Position numbers and translations under genes: made by a program
The notes under the pieces: model-generated
Told to the model about the DNA's origin: nothing
The model's input: the letters and a program-made list of their open reading frames with translations, nothing else
Database searches by the model: none
Assembly (NCBI GenBank): GCA_964487195.1
Contig: CAZAPV010000030.1
Span: 1-10,940, forward strand
From: CAZAPV01 sp964487195
GTDB lineage: Bacteria > Patescibacteriota > Patescibacteriia > SG8-24
Reading direction: 5' to 3'
DNA length: 10,940 nt
Shown: in pieces, positions 1 through 6,375 of the stretch
Layout: every line of letters begins with the position of its first letter
Numbering within the stretch: the first letter of the stretch is position 1

Positions 1-34
1 AGGTTGGGCGTTCTCCGGCCTGGGGGTCGCTCAT
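1..34 (-). CDS. 5' end of an unidentified gene running off the left edge
   Basis: Read on the minus strand, an ATG at 34 opens a frame MSDPQAGERPT that stays open to the window edge. Only eleven codons are visible, so no function can be given. The reason to call it a gene is the signal in front of it: a TTGATT box, a 16-base spacer and a TATACT box end nine bases before the ATG. This spacing recurs before several other genes in the window. No Shine-Dalgarno sequence is visible, which fits a leaderless or nearly leaderless transcript. It follows the terminator of the methyltransferase gene and so would be a separate transcription unit. Confidence 0.45.
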   Translation of the reverse strand, partial: MSDPQAGERPT

Positions 35-43
35 AGTGTGTTC

Positions 44-71
44 AGTATACCCCCTTTCCGGCTCAAATCAA
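44..71 (-). promoter_or_regulatory. promoter for the left-edge gene
   Basis: Minus-strand -35 TTGATT (71-66), 16-base spacer, -10 TATACT (49-44). The expected start of transcription is within a few bases of the ATG at 34. The -35 lies only three bases past the T-run of the terminator hairpin at 79-102. The junction TTTTGCGTTGA is identical to the one between the dsbA-like gene's terminator and the typA promoter. Confidence 0.5.
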
Positions 72-74
72 CGC

Positions 75-109
75 AAAAGGCCATACGTCGCTGCGCATGG
101 CCCTTTTTT
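75..109 (-). terminator. bidirectional intrinsic terminator after the methyltransferase gene
   Basis: GGCCAT (79-84) pairs with ATGGCC (97-102), and two further CG pairs are possible inside after one mismatch. On the minus strand the hairpin is followed by TTTT (78-75). On the plus strand it is followed by CTTTTTT (103-109), so it could stop transcription from either side. It lies about 45 bases past the methyltransferase stop codon. Confidence 0.65.
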
Positions 110-122
110 GGCACTCGGACGT

Positions 123-151
123 ACCATATCACATATCCACAATTTTGTCAA
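123..151 (-). promoter_or_regulatory. well-formed promoter just ahead of a terminator
   Basis: Minus-strand TTGACA (151-146), exactly 17 bases, then TATGGT (128-123) preceded by TGA (an extended -10). The TTGACA overlaps the TGA stop of the methyltransferase gene. Transcription would begin near 116 and meet the hairpin at 102-79 almost at once. The signal could therefore make a very short RNA, or feed the left-edge gene by read-through. It could also be chance in a locally AT-rich stretch. Confidence 0.45.
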
Positions 152-669
152 GAGTGTTTGACAGTATACAAATACACCCCTTCCCGCTTCTCATCCGGCT
201 GCCAGTTCGGGAACTTGAACGCGTACGAAACGACGCGGCTGCCGGGTTTCAGTTCCGCGCGCAGTTTCCGCTCCATCTTCGCCATCTGCATGTCGATCAG
301 AAACAGCGTGACGACGTCGGCGTCATCGAACCGCTGCGCCCAGTATGAACCGAGGCGAACTGTGGCGAGATGCGCCGCGCCGGCACGGCGGATGTTGCGC
401 TTGGCGAGCAGCCAGAGATACGGACTGATCTCCCATCCTTCGGCGCGGGCGCCTCGTTTCGCCGCGGCGACGACGATGCGCCCGTCGCCGCAGCCGAGAT
501 CGACCACTTTTTCTCCGGCCCGGACCTTGGCGAGATCGAGCATCGTCTCCACGCGGCGTTTATCCGTGGGAACGAACGGCGCGCCGAAGAATACGGAGTA
601 CGCCGTCGTCACGAAGAAAATGCCGCACGCGAGGGAGAAAAGCGCGATGAACGCCGCGATGAACGGCAT
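148..669 (-). CDS. membrane-anchored FAM173-like SAM-dependent protein-lysine methyltransferase
   Basis: This is a 173-residue class I methyltransferase with one N-terminal membrane segment (about residues 3-24). The SAM-binding motif I, VVDLGCGDGR, is at 55-64, and an acidic residue at the end of the next strand (E80) fits ribose binding. The overall pattern resembles the FAM173 family (human ATPSCKMT and ANTKMT): a hydrophobic N-terminus, FVPT (32-35), the GDGR loop, a 'GWE.SPYL' segment, then a C-terminal 'KL..EL..G.RVVSY.F.FP.W.P' stretch. Those human enzymes methylate lysines of mitochondrial inner-membrane proteins. By inference this one modifies a membrane protein, but the substrate cannot be read from sequence. 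It starts six bases after the rhodanese stop codon with a GAGGGT ribosome binding site, so the two are probably co-translated. A generic membrane-tethered methyltransferase is the alternative. Confidence 0.8.
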   Translation of the reverse strand: MPFIAAFIALFSLACGIFFVTTAYSVFFGAPFVPTDKRRVETMLDLAKVRAGEKVVDLGCGDGRIVVAAAKRGARAEGWEISPYLWLLAKRNIRRAGAAHLATVRLGSYWAQRFDDADVVTLFLIDMQMAKMERKLRAELKPGSRVVSYAFKFPNWQPDEKREGVYLYTVKHS

Positions 670-675
670 ACCCTC

Positions 676-1116
676 TCAAAACAACGGTTCGTTGTCTTCG
701 TGATCCGGATTCTCCCCTTCTTCGTCGGTGTCGCGGCTCGTGAATCCCGCTTCTTCGGGCGTCTGTTCAAGCAGATCCGGTTCGATCTCGAGCGGCGCGA
801 TCTCGCACCATTCGTCGAATCCGCCGGCGAGAAATTCGACGTTGCCGTAACCGATGTCGTCGAGCGACCGATGGATCGTCTCGATCTCGCGATGCTGCGT
901 CGGACCGATGATCACGATCACCTTCTTGCCTTTGTCCGGAATCAAATTCTCGATATTCACTTCGAGCTCTTTCCGGGGGATGTTGAGCGATCCTTTGATG
1001 TGGCCGGCTTCGTAGTCGAGCCGGTCACGGACGTCGAGCACGACGTGTTCTTTCTCCGGCGCGCCGTGGAGTTGCAGAAGGTGTTTGCAGGTGATGTGGG
1101 GAATATTTTTTTCCAT
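676..1116 (-). CDS. rhodanese-like domain protein, catalytic cysteine absent, acidic tail
   Basis: This is a 146-residue single rhodanese fold (about residues 5-105). Visible hallmarks are 'VVLDVRDRLDYEAGHIKGSLNIP' in two conserved pieces (LDVRD at 27-31, GHIKGSLNIP at 38-47) and 'FLAGGFDEW' (95-103) near the end. The active-site loop normally begins with the sulfur-carrying Cys after a V-I-V-Y strand. Here it reads VIVIIGPTQHR, with Ile70 at that place, so sulfur transfer is not expected. Residues 108-146 form a strongly acidic, probably disordered tail. The start was placed at the ATG at 1116, because the frame upstream overlaps the protease gene and looks nothing like rhodanese. It leads the methyltransferase gene six bases downstream. 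A regulatory or binding role is inferred. Confidence 0.85.
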   Translation of the reverse strand: MEKNIPHITCKHLLQLHGAPEKEHVVLDVRDRLDYEAGHIKGSLNIPRKELEVNIENLIPDKGKKVIVIIGPTQHREIETIHRSLDDIGYGNVEFLAGGFDEWCEIAPLEIEPDLLEQTPEEAGFTSRDTDEEGENPDHEDNEPLF

Positions 1117-1124
1117 ATGGGGCA

Positions 1125-1152
1125 ATTGTAACGGAACGATTTCATCCGTAAA
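1125..1152 (-). promoter_or_regulatory. candidate promoter of the rhodanese-methyltransferase pair
   Basis: Minus-strand TTTACG (1152-1147), 16-base spacer, TACAAT (1130-1125), ending eight bases before the ATG at 1116. No Shine-Dalgarno sequence fits in that space, so the message would be leaderless or nearly so. The -35 lies in the short gap just past the protease stop codon (1157-1155). Confidence 0.45.
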
Positions 1153-1154
1153 GG

Positions 1155-2306
1155 TCACGGGATCGGCGCGCCGACGCGGTAGTTCACGAAGAACGCGTCC
1201 GGGACGTCGCGCACCAATTTCGCCCAATCCGCGCCGAACAGCGCCCGCGCGCGGTCTTCGGTCCGCACCCATCGGATCGTCCCGATGTCGTCGGTGACGA
1301 AATACACTTTGGGATCTGTCTGGATTTTGATCAGCGATCCCGCGCGCATCGTGACGGCGCCGATGAGGCGGAACTCGGCGAGATTCTGCGCGGTGATGAT
1401 CTCGACGTTCCTGAAATCGAGGAACCACGAGCGGTATGTGGCGAGGTCCGGGAACACCGACCGCGCCGGACCGTTCAAAAGACAGTACACCGCGGGCGAC
1501 GCCTCCGTGCGAACGAGATGATTGCAGCCGGATTCCTCATCGCGGATGACGTACGGCATCGCGTCGTATCGCGCAGGATCGGCGTGCGTCAGGATCCGGT
1601 CGCTTTCGCCGGCGCCGACCTCCTCAAGCCAGTTGATCAGCGTCAGGACGTCGCCGAACTCGTAGTCGATCACGGTCTGCGCGCCGGTGTTCGGATCGAC
1701 CTCGACGCTGATCCGCTCCGCGATCCCGATCAGGTGCCCATCCCCGTCGAGCGCCGGGCCGCCGGAGTACCCTTCGCTGATCACCGCGTCGCTCTTCACG
1801 ATCCCGCGGCTGAAATGCGTGATCGTCCCTGCGGACGTCCGGAGCGTTCCGCCCTGGTTGCTCGGGAAACCGAACGCGGTGATCGGATCGCCGACCGCGG
1901 CGAATTCATTGGTGAGCACCGGGGAATCCGGCGCGAGCGGCGAGCCATGGTACCGCTGTCCCAATTTCAGCACGGCGAAATCGCGATCGGTCCGTTCGTC
2001 CAGCACTGCGTGGACGATCTCGGCATGATAAAAGGAGGACGGCTTGACCGCCGGATCGGTGGTGAATCCGACGTCGCATGCTTTCGCCGTTTCCCTGGTG
2101 TTCGGATCGATCACGACATGCCCCGCCGTGACGACGTAGCCGTCAGTCGCGTTCGTCACCGCGCCGCTTCCCTGTCTGGTATCGCAGATGACGAAGGCGA
2201 TATCGTTTGCAGGCACGGACGCCGCCCGCGCGGCCGGCGCGACCAAACAAAAAACGGCGAAAACGATCCCCGTCGCCGCCGTCCGTTGTTGCCGCGCTGC
2301 CATCAT
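1155..2306 (-). CDS. secreted trypsin-like serine protease with CPR-type C-terminal domain
   Basis: Numbered from the ATG at 2306, this is a 383-residue protein. It starts with a signal peptide (hydrophobic core about 10-26, likely cleavage after the Ala-Arg-Ala-Ala stretch near 29). The protease domain has a catalytic His63 (TAGHVV), Asp109 (DRDFAVLKL) and Ser181 (GYSGGPAL), an HtrA/trypsin-like triad with Tyr instead of the usual Asn before Ser. No PDZ domain follows. Residues from about 255 to the end instead carry a domain with 'VFPDLATYRSWF' and 'TDPKVYFVTDDIGTIRWV', ending 'DVPDAFFVNYRVG', a pattern I know from secreted or surface proteins of CPR bacteria. It likely acts outside the cell membrane; the substrate is unknown. 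A TTG at 2324 in frame could extend the protein by six residues, but the ATG is preferred. Two adjacent ATGs (2306 and 2303) are possible starts. Confidence 0.85.
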   Translation of the reverse strand: MMAARQQRTAATGIVFAVFCLVAPAARAASVPANDIAFVICDTRQGSGAVTNATDGYVVTAGHVVIDPNTRETAKACDVGFTTDPAVKPSSFYHAEIVHAVLDERTDRDFAVLKLGQRYHGSPLAPDSPVLTNEFAAVGDPITAFGFPSNQGGTLRTSAGTITHFSRGIVKSDAVISEGYSGGPALDGDGHLIGIAERISVEVDPNTGAQTVIDYEFGDVLTLINWLEEVGAGESDRILTHADPARYDAMPYVIRDEESGCNHLVRTEASPAVYCLLNGPARSVFPDLATYRSWFLDFRNVEIITAQNLAEFRLIGAVTMRAGSLIKIQTDPKVYFVTDDIGTIRWVRTEDRARALFGADWAKLVRDVPDAFFVNYRVGAPIP

Positions 2307-2312
2307 GCCGGC

Positions 2313-2318
2313 AGCATA
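2313..2318 (-). promoter_or_regulatory. extended -10 box of the protease gene
   Basis: Minus-strand TATGCT (2318-2313), preceded by TGC (an extended -10), ends six bases before the first ATG. No -35 match was found at the usual distance. The start codons lie in the loop of a possible hairpin, GCTGCC (2315-2310) with GGCAGC (2301-2296). This could affect initiation, but it has no T-run and so does not look like a typA terminator. Confidence 0.4.
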
Positions 2319-2328
2319 GCACAAAATT

Positions 2329-4122
2329 TTAATCTTGGCTCCGTTTCCGCTCGATCGTGGAAAGGCCGGTCTTGCGCAACCGCAAGCTCTTCGGCGTCAC
2401 CTCCACCATCTCATCGTCGCCGATGTACTGCAGCGAATCTTCGAGCGTCAGCGTCCGCGGCACGTCCAGAATGGTGCCCGCGCCGTCGCCCTTCGAGCGC
2501 ATGTTCGACAGCTTCTTCTCCTTGCAGACGTTCACTTCGAGATCCTCGGGCTTGGCGTTCTGCCCGACGATCATTCCCGCGTACACTTCGACGCCGGGGC
2601 CGATAAACAGCTGGCCGCGCTCCTGCGCGTTCGCGAGTCCGTACGATGTCGACACGCCGGCTTCGAACGCGATCAGTGAACCGTGCGGATTGGATTCGAA
2701 ATCGCCGCGGTACGGTTCATACCCGAGGAACAGGCTGTGCATGATGCCGAGCCCCTTGGTGTCGGTGAGCAGCTCCGAACGGTAGCCGATCAGGCCGCGC
2801 GTCGGGATGACGAACTCCAGGTACGCGGTGCCGTTCTCGACGCGCATGTCTTTCATCTCGCCGCGCCGCTTGCCCATTTTTTCGATCACCGCGCCGGCAT
2901 AGGATTCGGGCACTTCGATCGTGACGTGCTCGATCGGCTCCTGTCGTCCGCCCGCGCCTTCTTTGAAGATCACCTGCGGCTTGGAGACGTTCAGTTCGTA
3001 CCCTTCGCGGCGCATCTTTTCGATCAGGATGGAGAGGTGCAGTTCGCCGCGTCCGGATACGACGAAACGCTCCGGCGAATCGCCGGGCGCGACGCGCAGC
3101 GCCACGTCGGTCTCGAGTTCGCGGTCGAGCCGTTCCTTGATGTGGCGCGACGTGGAAAATTGCCCTTCCCTGCCGGCGAACGGCGCCGTATTGACGCTGA
3201 ACGTCATCTTTACGGTCGGCTCTTCGACCGCGATCGTCGGGAGCGGTTTCGGATCGTTCACGTCGGCAATCGTGTCGCCGATCGACACGTCGGAAATCCC
3301 CGCAATGGCGACCACGTCGCCGGCATACGCCTCATCCACCTCCACGCGGCTCACCCCGGAAAACGTCATGACAGAGGTGATCTTCGCTTTCTTCATCACG
3401 CCGTCGCGATTGATGTGCGCGACGTCCGTCCCCTTGCGGATCGTGCCGGCGTACACGCGGCCGATCGCGATCTTCCCTTTGAAGTTGTCATACGCGAGAT
3501 TGACCGAGAGCATCTGGAGCGGCGCCGACGCGTCGGCTTTCGCGGTCGGGATTTCCTGGAGGATCGTGTCGAACACCGGCTTGATATCGGTCATCACGGC
3601 GAGGTCCGGCTCGAGACCGGCCTTGCCCTGCACGCCCGATGCGTAGATCACCGGGAAGTCGGTCTGCTCGTCGGAGGCACCGAGTTCGACGAACAGGTCG
3701 AACGTCTTGTCGAGCACCCAGTCGATCCGCGCGTCCGGCTTGTCGATCTTGTTGATGACGACGATGATCTTGTGGCCGGCCTGGATCGCCTTGCGCAGCA
3801 CGAACTTCGTCTGCGGCATCGGCCCTTCTTTGGCGTCGACGAGCAGGATCGCGCCGTCCACCATGCGCATGATCCGCTCCACTTCCCCGCCGAAATCAGC
3901 GTGGCCGGGGGTATCGATGATGTTGATTTTCACGCCGCCGTATTCGACCGCGGCGTTCTTCGAAAAGATGGTGATCCCGCGCTCGCGCTCCAGTTCGTTC
4001 GAATCCATGATCAAATCACCCTCCATTTTTTTGAGGGCGTTTGACTGGCGGAGCAGCGCGTCGACGAGCGTGGTTTTGCCGTGGTCGACGTGCGCGATGA
4101 TGGCGACGTTGCGGATTTCCAT
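2329..4122 (-). CDS. typA: translational GTPase TypA/BipA
   Basis: A full-length 597-residue member of the TypA/BipA family, ribosome-binding GTPases involved in ribosome assembly and stress adaptation, notably in the cold. The GTPase motifs are intact: G1 AHVDHGKT (10-17), the switch I region ERERGIT (45-51), G3 DTPGH (70-74) and G4 NKID (124-127). The EF-G-like domains II, III and V and the TypA-specific C-terminal domain follow, with the family signatures 'SGRGELHLSILIE', 'PTRGLIGYRSE' and 'NMRSKGDGAGT'. Family length is usually close to 600, so it is complete. The ATG at 4122 is preferred over an in-frame GTG at 4143 because the family starts with 'IRNVAIIAHVDHGKT' and the GTG lies inside the promoter. 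The gene is monocistronic or reads into the protease gene, since no terminator is seen after it. Confidence 0.97.
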   Translation of the reverse strand: MEIRNVAIIAHVDHGKTTLVDALLRQSNALKKMEGDLIMDSNELERERGITIFSKNAAVEYGGVKINIIDTPGHADFGGEVERIMRMVDGAILLVDAKEGPMPQTKFVLRKAIQAGHKIIVVINKIDKPDARIDWVLDKTFDLFVELGASDEQTDFPVIYASGVQGKAGLEPDLAVMTDIKPVFDTILQEIPTAKADASAPLQMLSVNLAYDNFKGKIAIGRVYAGTIRKGTDVAHINRDGVMKKAKITSVMTFSGVSRVEVDEAYAGDVVAIAGISDVSIGDTIADVNDPKPLPTIAVEEPTVKMTFSVNTAPFAGREGQFSTSRHIKERLDRELETDVALRVAPGDSPERFVVSGRGELHLSILIEKMRREGYELNVSKPQVIFKEGAGGRQEPIEHVTIEVPESYAGAVIEKMGKRRGEMKDMRVENGTAYLEFVIPTRGLIGYRSELLTDTKGLGIMHSLFLGYEPYRGDFESNPHGSLIAFEAGVSTSYGLANAQERGQLFIGPGVEVYAGMIVGQNAKPEDLEVNVCKEKKLSNMRSKGDGAGTILDVPRTLTLEDSLQYIGDDEMVEVTPKSLRLRKTGLSTIERKRSQD

Positions 4123-4133
4123 ACGGACGCTTG

Positions 4134-4162
4134 ATGCTACCACGAGCTGCGCCTTTTGTCAA
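4134..4162 (-). promoter_or_regulatory. promoter of typA
   Basis: Minus-strand TTGACA (4162-4157), a perfect -35, then a 17-base spacer and TAGCAT (4139-4134) preceded by TGG (an extended -10). The box ends eleven bases before the ATG at 4122, so the leader would be about five bases or none, with no Shine-Dalgarno sequence. It starts three bases after the T-run of the upstream terminator. Confidence 0.7.
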
Positions 4163-4165
4163 CGC

Positions 4166-4196
4166 AAAAACCGTCCCGACTGCGTCGAGGACGGTT
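4166..4196 (-). terminator. intrinsic terminator of the BlaI-M56-DsbA operon
   Basis: On the minus strand AACCGTCC (4196-4189), one unpaired T, then CGAC, a three-base loop, GTCG and GGACGGTT (4176-4169) form a 12-pair stem. It ends in TTTTT (4170-4166). It lies 13 bases beyond the dsbA-like stop codon. Confidence 0.85.
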
Positions 4197-4208
4197 TCCG
4201 TGCGGCGT

Positions 4209-4973
4209 TTACGACTGGAGCGCGGAGTCGACCATCGCTTTGAGCTGCTCGTACGGCACGGCGCCGGGGACGAGCTGCTTCGATCCGTTCTTGCCGATGA
4301 TGATCGTGCCGGGCGTCCCGTTGATGCCGGCGGCGGTGCCGCTCGCCTGATCGGCGGTGATCTTCGCCTGGTACTTGTGCGCCTGATAGCAGCTGTCGAA
4401 CTGGCTCCGTTTCAAGCCGAGTTTGTCGGCGAGCTGCCCGTAATACGCGTCGCTCTCTTGGTCCTGATTGGCGAACAGATCATGCGCGTACTCCCAGAAT
4501 TTCCCCTGTTCGGAGGCGCACTCCGCGGCGTTCGCGGCCGGCATCGCGTTCGGGTGGAATGACAACGGGAAGTTGCGGTACACCCAGCGCAGTTTGCCTT
4601 TGTACGCCGGATCGCTCATCAGCTGCTCCATCGTCGGATGAAACCGCTGGCAGTACGGGCACTGAAAGTCAGAGTATTCGATCAGCGTGACGTCGGCGTT
4701 CTTCGCGCCGGTGACGTGATCGTCGGCCGCGACCGCTTTCACGTCGCCGACCGCCGGTTGATCGGGCGACGGGGACGGCGAGGGCGTCGGGGTCGGCGCA
4801 TACGCCGTGGGGTTGGTCGTCGTACTCCCGCCGACCGCGACCCCGCCTTTGAGCAGGATGCCGAGCAGGATGAAAAAGCCGATCGTGCAGAGCACCATCA
4901 CCCCGCCGACCAAGCCGAGGATGAAACTCGCTTTGGGCGAGAGCGTGATCCCTTTCGAATCTTCGTGGAACAT
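4209..4973 (-). CDS. membrane-tethered DsbA-like thiol-disulfide oxidoreductase
   Basis: A 254-residue protein with a short cytoplasmic N-terminus, one membrane segment (about 17-41), a flexible Thr/Ser/Pro-rich linker (about 50-75) and a thioredoxin-fold domain with a helical insertion. The active site is CPYC (105-108) in 'YSDFQCPYCQRFHP'. The cis-proline loop is at Thr220-Pro221 (INGTPG). A second cysteine pair, Cys152 and Cys195, is at positions usual for this DsbA/BdbD-like group and may form a structural or relay disulfide. The protein should make or reshuffle disulfides in secreted proteins at the outer face of the membrane. The nearby secreted protease, which has several cysteines, is a conceivable client. 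It follows the M56 gene by 27 bases, with no clear Shine-Dalgarno sequence, and ends at a strong terminator, so it is the last gene of the operon. Confidence 0.9.
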   Translation of the reverse strand: MFHEDSKGITLSPKASFILGLVGGVMVLCTIGFFILLGILLKGGVAVGGSTTTNPTAYAPTPTPSPSPSPDQPAVGDVKAVAADDHVTGAKNADVTLIEYSDFQCPYCQRFHPTMEQLMSDPAYKGKLRWVYRNFPLSFHPNAMPAANAAECASEQGKFWEYAHDLFANQDQESDAYYGQLADKLGLKRSQFDSCYQAHKYQAKITADQASGTAAGINGTPGTIIIGKNGSKQLVPGAVPYEQLKAMVDSALQS

Positions 4974-5000
4974 AGTGGTGAAAATGAATTGAGAATGAAA

Positions 5001-5957
5001 TTAGTATGCGGGAAAGATGGATGATTGTACAGCGTCCGCGGACGTCATGGAGGAGAGCCGGATGCGGATGTACGGGGAGAAATTGATCGTGCTCATGTTC
5101 GGTCGGTCGGCGTCTGCGCACTGCTCGGCGATTTCGTGCGCGGCGTGCGGCGGCGCGGCGACGGCGGCCTGGCCGACGGCGAGCGAGACGATCGCGAGGA
5201 CGGTCGCGGCGAAACGGGCGCCGACGATGCGCAGTTCGATGCGCGAGTTCCCGCGATGGAGCGCCTCAATCCGGGAACGGAGATGACCGAACGCGGCAAC
5301 GGTCGCCGCGGTGCGCGGCGTCACGGTTTTGAGCATCGCGGACGCGAGCGCGCGTCGTTCGGACGGATCGGCCGCTGCCGCACGATCGGCGGCGAGTTCA
5401 CGCCCCAGCGCCGCGTGCGCGGCGACGTCGCCGATGAGCGGCAGAAAAAAGAAACTCCGGCGCGCGAGCTCCCACAGGAACGCGCGGAGAGGATGCAGTT
5501 CGCGGCGATGATGATCTTCGTGCGCGAGCACGGCGCGCAGCTCTATGGGCGAAAGCGACGATTCGAGGCCGGCGGAGATGTAGATTCGCGGACGGATGAG
5601 GCCGGCAGTGAACGCGTACGCCGTTTCATCGGGGATGACGACGATCTGCGACGCGCCGTCAGCGACGCGGCGCAATCGCATCGCGGCGACCGCCTCGCGA
5701 ATGGCGAACGCTACGGCATTGACCGCGCCGGCCGCGAGCGTCGCCGCAGCGGCGATCGATGCGAGGAACGATGCGCCGCGCGACGACTCGGCGAACAATA
5801 CGTCACGGCACCACACGATCACGGTGTGCGACGCGGAAAACAGCGCAACGAGCAGCGCGGCGGCGCAGACGAGCGCGGCAACGGCGGCCGCGGCGACGGC
5901 GGCAGACTGTCGGCGATCGAGGTGGAACGTGAACGTGCGCATACTACGCGTCGCCAT
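5001..5957 (-). CDS. M56-family (BlaR1/MecR1-like) membrane metalloprotease, no penicillin-sensor domain
   Basis: A 318-residue protein with several membrane segments (about 16-43, 62-90, a hydrophobic stretch near 168-183, and 250-268). The zinc-protease motif HEDHH (146-150) fits HExxH, and 'GRELAADRAA' supplies the likely third ligand Glu187 and Asp191. In BlaR1/MecR1 this domain becomes active after a signal and leads to removal of the partner repressor. Unlike BlaR1 there is no beta-lactam-binding domain, only a tail of about 50 residues with one cysteine after the last membrane segment, so the signal is unlikely to be a beta-lactam. The ATG at 5957 overlaps the BlaI-like gene by 14 bases. 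A second ATG at 5942, one base after that gene's stop, is an equally possible start and would remove five residues. Confidence 0.85.
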   Translation of the reverse strand: MATRSMRTFTFHLDRRQSAAVAAAAVAALVCAAALLVALFSASHTVIVWCRDVLFAESSRGASFLASIAAAATLAAGAVNAVAFAIREAVAAMRLRRVADGASQIVVIPDETAYAFTAGLIRPRIYISAGLESSLSPIELRAVLAHEDHHRRELHPLRAFLWELARRSFFFLPLIGDVAAHAALGRELAADRAAAADPSERRALASAMLKTVTPRTAATVAAFGHLRSRIEALHRGNSRIELRIVGARFAATVLAIVSLAVGQAAVAAPPHAAHEIAEQCADADRPNMSTINFSPYIRIRLSSMTSADAVQSSIFPAY

Positions 5958-6354
5958 CGACGATCTTCTTCAGCAACTTCCGGTCGTCTTCCGAACATTC
6001 GTTGATCGCTTCCACGAACGCCGCGACCTGGAACAGCGAGCCGTCCCGCACGAGCGCGCGCACGATCGACTTCGTCACGTCATGCATGAAACTGTCGCGG
6101 GTCACGAGCGTTCGATAGACGAACGCGCCGCCGACGGTGCGTTTCGCGAGCAGCTTCTTTTCGACCAGCCGGTTCATCACCGTCATGATCGTGTTGAACG
6201 AGTACGGCTTCTTCCCTTTCAGAGAATCGCGCACGTCGCGCACGGAGCGGTCGCCGCGATCCCACAGCGTCTCCATGATGTTCGCTTCCAAAAATCCGAG
6301 CACCTTGGAGAGGCCGTCTTCATCGAGTTTCAGTTGCTTGAGCCGGAACGGCAT
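5944..6354 (-). CDS. BlaI/MecI-family transcriptional repressor
   Basis: A 136-residue protein of the BlaI/MecI winged-helix family. Family landmarks are 'LGFLEANIMETLWDRGDRSVRDV' split over 19-41, then 'YSFNTIMTVMNRLVEKKLL' (51-69, the recognition helix and wing start) and 'AFVYRTLVTRD' in the wing, followed by a helical dimerisation region. Family members repress their own operon as dimers on a dyad with ACTAC/GTAGT-like arms, and are removed after the M56 partner is activated. Here the partner gene overlaps it by 14 bases, and a matching dyad (6359-6375) lies over its promoter, so autoregulation is well supported. The Asn-Phe cleavage site known from staphylococcal BlaI is not obvious. Confidence 0.92.
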   Translation of the reverse strand: MPFRLKQLKLDEDGLSKVLGFLEANIMETLWDRGDRSVRDVRDSLKGKKPYSFNTIMTVMNRLVEKKLLAKRTVGGAFVYRTLVTRDSFMHDVTKSIVRALVRDGSLFQVAAFVEAINECSEDDRKLLKKIVDGDA

Positions 6355-6358
6355 AAAT

Positions 6359-6375
6359 CACTACCTAGTGTAGTG
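6359..6375. promoter_or_regulatory. candidate BlaI-type operator dyad
   Basis: CACTAC (6359-6364), five bases, GTAGTG (6370-6375): a perfect six-base inverted repeat. It covers the -10 box of the BlaI-like gene and reaches to within five bases of its start codon. The ACTAC...GTAGT arms resemble the dyads bound by BlaI/MecI proteins. It is the only such dyad I noticed in the window. Confidence 0.65.

Noticed and set aside
158..163. Plus-strand TTGACA as a promoter
   Set aside because: It lies inside the methyltransferase gene and no -10 box occurs at the right distance; the next gene on that strand is far away.
38..703. Plus-strand open frame of 221 codons
   Set aside because: It overlaps the methyltransferase gene, whose protein has clear motifs, and its own product is low-complexity, rich in Arg, Ser and Ala. 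It is a shadow frame of GC-rich coding DNA.
2296..2315. Intrinsic terminator after typA
   Set aside because: The GCTGCC/GGCAGC hairpin has no T-run on either strand and spans the protease start codons.
1518..4044. Long plus-strand frames opposite the protease and typA genes
   Set aside because: They encode Arg/Asp/His-rich sequence without domain patterns, lie opposite well-identified genes, and lack start signals.
4120..4143. GTG at 4143 as the typA start
   Set aside because: It would put the -10 box of a near-perfect promoter inside the gene and add seven residues not found in the family. The ATG at 4122 fits the family N-terminus.
4740..4830. Tandem repeat in the DsbA-like gene
   Set aside because: This is the Thr/Ser/Pro linker; the repetition comes from the amino-acid bias of a flexible tether and not from a separate DNA repeat.
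5001..6354. Beta-lactam resistance system
   Set aside because: The repressor and M56 protease are of the Bla/Mec type, but there is no penicillin-sensor domain and no beta-lactamase or penicillin-binding protein gene in the window.
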